Shown here: positions 57,889 to 64,000 of the stretch, piece by piece | Layout of the letters: each line of letters starts with the position of its first letter | How positions within the stretch are numbered: the first letter of the stretch is position 1 | Assembly: GCF_018613795.1 (NCBI RefSeq) | Contig: NZ_JAGGPN010000009.1 | Coordinates: 1 to 64,000, forward strand | Direction: 5' to 3' | Source: Arthrobacter sp. ISL-65 | GTDB taxonomy: Bacteria; Actinomycetota; Actinomycetes; Actinomycetales; Micrococcaceae | Length of the DNA: 64,000 nucleotides | Made by a program: the position numbers and the translations under genes | The notes under the pieces: generated by a model | Databases searched by the model: none | What the model was told of the DNA's origin: nothing | What the model saw: only the letters and a program-made list of their open reading frames with translations

Positions 57889-60381
57889 TCACTGCTGCAT
57901 TTCCTCTGCTGCCTCGATATCGATGATCCGGTGGATGGAGAGCACCCGTTCCGTGTCCTTCGCGGGGTCGAAGACGCGGACGCGTCCGCCCGCCACGGAG
58001 ACCGGAACAACCGTTTCCAGTCTCGCATTCCCCAGGCTGTCAACGACGTTCATCACCACTTTTTGCCGGAGCCGGATGGCTTTGTGCAGGGTCTCCAGGC
58101 CCAGCTGGGTTGCCTCCTCGCCGCCGGCGGCAGCCGGATGGGAACCGTTGGCGCCGGAGCCGGCCGCAGCATGGCTGCGAAGCACGGCGAGCTGGGCGGT
58201 GACGTCGGCGTCGGGAAGGGCCGTTCGCGGCGCGCTGTAGACGGGGCGCCCGCTGCCTGGAAGGGGCGCGGTCCGGTTAAGGCGGACGACGGCGGAGCCG
58301 GCCTCTTCGACGGCAGGTGACAGTCCCAGCCCGCGCAGCACGAGGGCCGTCTGCCGGGGTGAGGCCATGGAGACCAGGACGGTGGGGGCGATCCGGACCA
58401 GGCCCAGGGACGAAGCCGCAGCCTCCCGGCAGAGCTCACTGAGCGCGGCTTCGTCATCGCTCTGGATGAAGCTGGCGGCCGCTCCGACCCGCAGCTTGCC
58501 GTGCCTGGCGGCTGTGTCCTCCACGAGGTACTGCAGCGGCTGCGGCACGGCGGTGGCGGAGTACCGGCGGAGAAAATCGAGGATGGCTGCAGCGTCCTGG
58601 CCCGAGTCCAGGGCGCGCCGGATGGTCTCCGCGGAGAACCGGTACGTCGTGGCCGGGCCCTGCCCTTCGGCGTCGGCCATCCGCTGGAGCTGCTCGGCCA
58701 GGTCGGGGGCCAGGTAGCCGGGCGCGACCGCGGTCAGGTCGGCCTGCAGGAGCACATGGTTGAGGGCTGCAGGGAGGTGTTCGCCGAGGAGGTTCATGGC
58801 GTCGTCAGGCGCGTCCGCGGCGATGGCGGCACCCAGCTGGCTGAGCGCGCCGGACCCGATCAGCCCTAGCAGCTCCGCCTCGGCAAGGACGCCGCTGATC
58901 AAGGAACTGAACCGCCGCGCCATGCGGGGCTGCGACCACTCGGCACGCTGCAGCACTGCCTCCGCATTGAGCACGGGCGCCGCCCCGTCCGGCATCTCCG
59001 CCTCGAGCGTCAGCTCCCGCAGTATCTCCAGGATCCTCTTGCGGACGACGGGCGCGTCGGACCGCTGGGCCTCGGCGGATAGGGCGTTGACGGTGGCCGC
59101 CGGGGCGGGCCGATGGTTGGCGGGCCCAGCGGGCTGGCCATTCATGGGCTGCCCCACGAGTGACGGGGCGCGCTCGCTGGCCAGCCAGGCGTTGACGAGC
59201 CACAGCCACTGTTCCTGCCGCGGCAGCCCGAGCCATTCCAGCTGGGGCGGCTGCACCCAGCACGAGCTGTCCACGTCCAGCCGGATCAGGCCCGCAAGGG
59301 CGCAGAGCTCCAGCAGCACCGCGGTGGTGTGATGGTCCACGCGGAGAGTCTCGGCGAGCCTGCGCATCTCGCGGATGCCCACGCCGCCGCTCCGCAGGGT
59401 GGCCAGGGGCTGGTCCCTGACCGTATGCAGCAGTTCACCGGTGAGGCGCAGGGTCTCGGCGATGGCCCCGAGCGCGGCATTGCGGCGGAGTGCGGCAGTG
59501 GTGACGCCAAGCATCGGGGCAGGGGGAATCAGGGAGAAGTTGTCGATGATGGCGCCGCCGCGCAGGGAAACGCCCACGCTGTGCGGCAGTTCCACATGTG
59601 CGGCGTCCAGCGGCACCAGCAGGCCCCGGGCCAGCAGCCAGTCGACGGGCCCGACGTCGTGACCTTCAGTGGTGACGGAGGCCTTCCGCTGGGCCTGGGG
59701 TACGGCACCCATCGCCCAGTTGCTGAACCGGGCCAGCAGCGCCGTGGTCCTTTCCGGGGCGCCGGCGAGGAGCGCTTGCAGTCCCTCGGGGGAAGAGGTC
59801 CAGTGCTGCAGCGCCAGCGCTGCGTCCATCGGAGTGGTGGCCGCCTGCACGGCGGCGCCGCCGCGGTGCAGCTCCGCTACAAGTTGGACAACGCGCTGGG
59901 CGAAGGCCGGCTGCAGCCTGACCAGCTCGGTGTAGCTGCGCCCCAGCCCGGCCGGATAGATCCCGACGACGTCCTTCAGGCTGCTCACCGGAAGATAGAA
60001 ACGCTGCCTCTGGGCGCCGGCGCCCGCCCCGTGCGGCGGCTCCGCCCGCTGCACTAGGGCGAGATCATGCAGCGACTGCAGGAGCTGCTCGATGGCCGCC
60101 ACAGTTGAGCCTGCGATGGCCTTCTTCAGCACCGCGGCCGATGCGCTGTGACCGGTGTCCGTGTTGGTGCACAGGTGCAGGGTCTCCAGGACCTGCATTT
60201 GCGGACGGTTCAGGCGTTCCAGGGCCCGCTGCACGCTCACCCGGGCGCTGGCGCGGGCGGCCAGGGCGGGGAAGTCGGGAACGCCGGGGGAGATCAGGTC
60301 CGGCCGCGCAGCGAACAAAGCCCGCAGCGACTCGTCGCTGCGTGCCTCCAGTTCCTTGCTGAGCGCTCGAATGAGGGACAT
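57889..60381 (-). CDS. XPB/Ssl2 N-terminal-like (helicase-associated) protein
   Basis: An 830-residue cytosolic protein with the helicase XPB/Ssl2-N-terminal-like (Helicase_C_3) domain in its C-terminal half (about 480-700: LSALLNHVLLQADLTAVAPGYLAPDL is the usual core), plus Leu/Ala-rich helical repeats before it. No helicase motifs are present. It ends 13 bp before XPB and is probably its partner, so the XPB/Ssl2 N-terminal function is encoded on a separate chain here. ATG at 60381 (MSLIRALSKELEAR). Confidence 0.88.
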   Translation of the reverse strand: MSLIRALSKELEARSDESLRALFAARPDLISPGVPDFPALAARASARVSVQRALERLNRPQMQVLETLHLCTNTDTGHSASAAVLKKAIAGSTVAAIEQLLQSLHDLALVQRAEPPHGAGAGAQRQRFYLPVSSLKDVVGIYPAGLGRSYTELVRLQPAFAQRVVQLVAELHRGGAAVQAATTPMDAALALQHWTSSPEGLQALLAGAPERTTALLARFSNWAMGAVPQAQRKASVTTEGHDVGPVDWLLARGLLVPLDAAHVELPHSVGVSLRGGAIIDNFSLIPPAPMLGVTTAALRRNAALGAIAETLRLTGELLHTVRDQPLATLRSGGVGIREMRRLAETLRVDHHTTAVLLELCALAGLIRLDVDSSCWVQPPQLEWLGLPRQEQWLWLVNAWLASERAPSLVGQPMNGQPAGPANHRPAPAATVNALSAEAQRSDAPVVRKRILEILRELTLEAEMPDGAAPVLNAEAVLQRAEWSQPRMARRFSSLISGVLAEAELLGLIGSGALSQLGAAIAADAPDDAMNLLGEHLPAALNHVLLQADLTAVAPGYLAPDLAEQLQRMADAEGQGPATTYRFSAETIRRALDSGQDAAAILDFLRRYSATAVPQPLQYLVEDTAARHGKLRVGAAASFIQSDDEAALSELCREAAASSLGLVRIAPTVLVSMASPRQTALVLRGLGLSPAVEEAGSAVVRLNRTAPLPGSGRPVYSAPRTALPDADVTAQLAVLRSHAAAGSGANGSHPAAAGGEEATQLGLETLHKAIRLRQKVVMNVVDSLGNARLETVVPVSVAGGRVRVFDPAKDTERVLSIHRIIDIEAAEEMQQ

Positions 60382-60391
60382 CAGTCCAACG

Positions 60392-60625
60392 TTACCGCTC
60401 GGCGGGGTTTCCTGCCCGGCGGCGGGCGGCAACGCCGTCGACCACCAGCACGAGCATCAACAGGAAGGACGCCGGAAGGCCATAGAGTGCCGTTGACGTG
60501 ATCCACTGCGGCGCCGCCTGGCCGGCAGCGGCCAGGGCTATGACCGCCCCGACCGCTGCGAGGGACAAAACTGCAAGGAGCACTGCGGCGGCCATCAGTG
60601 GCCGCCGGATACGCGCGGATGTCAT
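60392..60625 (-). CDS. Small two-helix membrane protein
   Basis: A 77-residue protein with hydrophobic segments at about 9-33 (AAAVLLAVLSLAAVGAVIALA) and 42-63 (LYGLPASFLLMLVLVVDGVAA), ending in an arginine-rich tail. ATG at 60625 (MTSARIRRPL). It ends 10 bp before the helicase-associated gene, same strand, suggesting a common transcript. No family recognised. Confidence 0.7.
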   Translation of the reverse strand: MTSARIRRPLMAAAVLLAVLSLAAVGAVIALAAAGQAAPQWITSTALYGLPASFLLMLVLVVDGVAARRRAGNPAER

Positions 60626-60808
60626 GGACGTAACGCTAACAGCAGTGCCGCGGCCGCGCCTCAAAGCGGGATTAGCCTGCCAGTCAGGATAACCTTGAAG
60701 GAACAGACCAACATGGACCAGGCAGTCATACCCTGAACCCGCACATCAGTGCGGATGCGGTGACGGCCGGCCATGTCCCAGAACGTCAGAACGAAGAAGG
60801 TTGATTAG

Positions 60809-61192
60809 GTGCCTACCGGCAAGGTCAAGTGGTACGACAAGGACAAAGGTTTCGGATTCCTCGCGGGCGAGGACGGACAGGAAGTGTTCCTTCCCAAGTC
60901 GGCGCTGCCCGCCGGAGTTACGGAACTGAAGGCCGGCACCCGGGTTGAGTTCGGCGTCGCAGACGGACGCAAGGGCGCCCAGGCCCTCGGCCTCCGCGTC
61001 CTCGAAAAAACGCCGTCCATCGCAAAGGCCAAGCGCCCCAGCGCGAGGGATCTTGCCCCGCTGGTGCAAGACCTGGTGACGGTCCTGGACAACCTGTCCG
61101 GCACGCTGTCGTCCGGAAAGTACCCGGACAGCAACAAGGGCAAGGCCATTGCCGCTGCCCTGCGTAAGGTTGCCGACGAGCTGGACGCCTAG
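60809..61192 (+). CDS. Cold-shock domain protein with C-terminal extension
   Basis: A 127-residue protein. Residues 1-66 are a CspA-type cold-shock domain (GKVKWYDKDKGFGFLAGEDG, DVFLPKSALP-type motif EVFLPKSALPAG); residues 75-127 are a basic, helical extension (PSARDLAPLVQDLVTVLDNL), which single-domain Csp proteins lack. GTG at 60809 with GAAGG upstream. It is followed 7 bp on by the DUF3027 gene, a pairing that recurs in Micrococcaceae. Confidence 0.9.
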   Translation: MPTGKVKWYDKDKGFGFLAGEDGQEVFLPKSALPAGVTELKAGTRVEFGVADGRKGAQALGLRVLEKTPSIAKAKRPSARDLAPLVQDLVTVLDNLSGTLSSGKYPDSNKGKAIAAALRKVADELDA

Positions 61193-61199
61193 GCCTCCG

Positions 61200-61748
61200 A
61201 TGAACCCGGAACCTGAACAGGCCGAATCCAAGGTGGAACCCAAGGCACCCAAGCGCCGCACCGGTGTCCCGGTGTGGCGAACGGGGAAGCCTGACGCCGT
61301 GCTGGCCGCTGCCGTAGACGCGGCCCGGACCGCCATCGAAGGCATCGCGCAGGCATCCGAAATAGGGGACCACCTGGCCGCCCGGACCGAGGGCGACCGC
61401 GTGGTGACGCACCTTTTCGAATCGAGGCTGCCGGGATACCTCGGCTGGCAGTGGTATGCCGTCCTGACCCGCAACTCCCGCTCCAAGGTGATCACGGTCA
61501 ACGAGCTTGGCCTGCTCCCGTCCGAAGACTCCATCCTCGCCCCGGAGTGGGTGCCGTGGGCCGAGCGCGTACGCCCTGAGGACGCCCAGGAGCAGGAAGC
61601 TCCGGCCGAGGCCTCCGCTGGTTCCGAAACAGAGCCCGACGCCGCAACAGGGGCTGACGCTGAAGCAGGGCCCCACGCTGAAGCAGAGCCCGGCGCCGAA
61701 ACAGAGCCCAGCGTCCAAACAGAGCCCGACGCTCAAGAACGCGACTAA
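61200..61748 (+). CDS. DUF3027 family protein
   Basis: A 182-residue protein. The DUF3027 core occupies about 25-130 (VWRTGKPDAVLAAAVDAARTAI, GWQWYAVLTRNSRSKVITVNELGLLPSEDSILAPEWVPWAERVRP). The last ~50 residues are low-complexity EAE/ETEP/DAEAGP-like acidic repeats, likely disordered. Function unknown. ATG at 61200 overlaps the previous stop context by spacing only 7 bp, indicating an operon with the cold-shock gene. Confidence 0.92.
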   Translation: MNPEPEQAESKVEPKAPKRRTGVPVWRTGKPDAVLAAAVDAARTAIEGIAQASEIGDHLAARTEGDRVVTHLFESRLPGYLGWQWYAVLTRNSRSKVITVNELGLLPSEDSILAPEWVPWAERVRPEDAQEQEAPAEASAGSETEPDAATGADAEAGPHAEAEPGAETEPSVQTEPDAQERD

Positions 61749-61815
61749 CCACAACGACGGACGGCGCCGGCCGGACGCAAGCCCGGACGACGCCGTCGAA
61801 CGCTGACCCTTGAAT

Positions 61816-61878
61816 GAGTTTTTGTACAGATAATGCGGCCAAAAGGCCCACGAACCGCGATTATCTGTACAAATACTC
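61816..61878. repeat. Long imperfect palindrome with TTTTTGTACAGATAAT arms
   Basis: 19-bp arms (61816-61834 and 61860-61878) match with one mismatch around a GC-rich core with a GCGG/CCGC pair and GGCC-AAAA-GGCC. It lies between the convergent DUF3027 and serC genes and could work as a bidirectional terminator. The same ATTATCTGTAC end occurs inside both egt-flanking repeats (about 13306 and 19241). Confidence 0.85.
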
Positions 61879-61890
61879 CAAGCTGGCTGG

Positions 61891-63368
<1,478 letters not shown>

Positions 63369-64000
63369 ATGACGGATCTGATCGACACCACGGAGATGTA
63401 CCTTCGCACCATTCTGGAGCTGGAGGAAGAGAACATCGTGGCGCTTCGGGCACGCATCGCCGAACGTCTCCGCCACTCAGGGCCCACCGTTTCGCAGACC
63501 ATCGGCAGGATGGAGCGGGACGGCCTCGTCGTCGTCTCCGGCGACCGCCACCTTGAGCTGACCGAGGTGGGCCGCAAGCGCGCCACCGAGGTCATGCGCA
63601 AGCACCGCCTCGCCGAGCGCCTCCTCGCGGACGTGATCGGCCTGGACTGGGCCTACGTCCATGACGAGGCCTGCCGGTGGGAACACGTCATGAGTGAACG
63701 GGTGGAGCGCAGGATCTACGAACTGCTCGACTACCCCACCGAGTCCCCTTATGGCAATCCGATTCCCGGCCTGGCCGCACTCGGCGGGCAGCCCGCCCGC
63801 CCGTTCTCGGACGGGGTGGTGAACCTGCTGGACGCCATGACCAGCTACGGCCCGGAATCCAAGGTCACCGTCAGCCGCCTCGCGGAACCCATCCAGGTGG
63901 AGCCGGAACTGCTCCTCCAGCTCGATGAGGGCGGGATCCGGCCGGGCGCCGCCGTCTCGCTCGAACGTGTGGGGGAGTACATTTCTGTCCGCGTGCCGGG
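63369..64000 (+). CDS. ideR: Iron-dependent repressor IdeR/DtxR, 5' part
   Basis: The gene runs off the window; 210 codons are visible. The N-terminal winged helix is MTDLIDTTEMYLRTILELEE with ARIAERLRHSGPTVSQTIGRMERDGLVVV, followed by the metal-binding/dimer domain containing HRLAERLLADVIGL, CRWEHVMSERVERR and SPYGNPIPGL, closely matching DtxR. The SH3-like domain begins near 145. It needs Fe(II) to bind DNA and should repress the siderophore reductase at 45869. GAGGAGC precedes the ATG. Confidence 0.95.
   Translation, partial: MTDLIDTTEMYLRTILELEEENIVALRARIAERLRHSGPTVSQTIGRMERDGLVVVSGDRHLELTEVGRKRATEVMRKHRLAERLLADVIGLDWAYVHDEACRWEHVMSERVERRIYELLDYPTESPYGNPIPGLAALGGQPARPFSDGVVNLLDAMTSYGPESKVTVSRLAEPIQVEPELLLQLDEGGIRPGAAVSLERVGEYISVRVP

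Noticed and set aside
56178..57926. 582-residue plus-strand frame over XPB
   Set aside because: Antisense to the XPB helicase, whose motifs and start are clear.

Overview
The window is a high-GC actinobacterial chromosome segment, most likely from the Micrococcaceae (Arthrobacter or Pseudarthrobacter type). This rests on gene content: DUF4193, DUF3263, DUF3027 and DUF4032 proteins, an IdeR/DtxR regulator, an XPB-type helicase, a complete ergothioneine cluster, OtsAB, and GTG/TTG starts. Several intergenic repeats also look Arthrobacter-like, but that is from memory, not a search. There is no phage, IS element, CRISPR array or rRNA. It is core and semi-accessory metabolism with unusually repeat-rich gaps.

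Layout, left to right. 0-12 kb: a SRPBCC protein; a GH13 alpha-glucosidase with its LacI repressor and two LacI-type operators; a GlcD-like flavoprotein; a cytosine-deaminase-like amidohydrolase; a DUF4032 protein; an MsmX/UgpC-type sugar ABC ATPase; and otsA-otsB for trehalose. 12-19 kb: a membrane-anchored DsbA-like protein, tRNA-Thr(TGT), then egtABCD with egtE convergent. The egt block sits between two direct copies of a ~195-bp non-coding sequence. 19.6-25 kb: a four-gene catabolic operon (flavin amine oxidase, DapA-family lyase, aldehyde dehydrogenase, MFS importer) of unknown substrate. 25-34 kb: small conserved proteins, a secreted AMIN-like protein, an agmatine module (APC permease, agmatine deiminase, N-carbamoylputrescine amidase) behind a TetR-type operator, Dps, and an efflux pump with a divergent TetR.

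34.4-42.5 kb: a tandem glycine riboswitch followed by gcvP-gcvT-gcvH-glyA-sdaA, a co-directional route from glycine through serine to pyruvate. Two of its internal gaps hold copies of an imperfect palindrome with an identical 60-bp core and outer arms that differ by compensating changes. This is the most interesting undescribed signal I found. 42.5-53.4 kb: TspO, a FemAB-like ligase, a ThrE exporter, an iron-boxed siderophore reductase, Ung, DUF3263 and LytR_C proteins, a cold-shock protein, a solute-binding lipoprotein, groEL under two CIRCE operators, and an RNase HI fused to an NTF2-like domain. 53.5-64 kb: an orphan WXG100 protein, a two-component system, XPB with a separate XPB/Ssl2-N-terminal-like protein, a second cold-shock protein with DUF3027, serC, and the 5' part of ideR.

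Links across the window: IdeR at the right edge is the probable regulator of the DtxR box at the siderophore reductase. SerC and the gcv/glyA/sdaA operon are on opposite sides of serine metabolism. The GH13 enzyme, the ABC ATPase and OtsAB suggest alpha-glucoside and trehalose handling.
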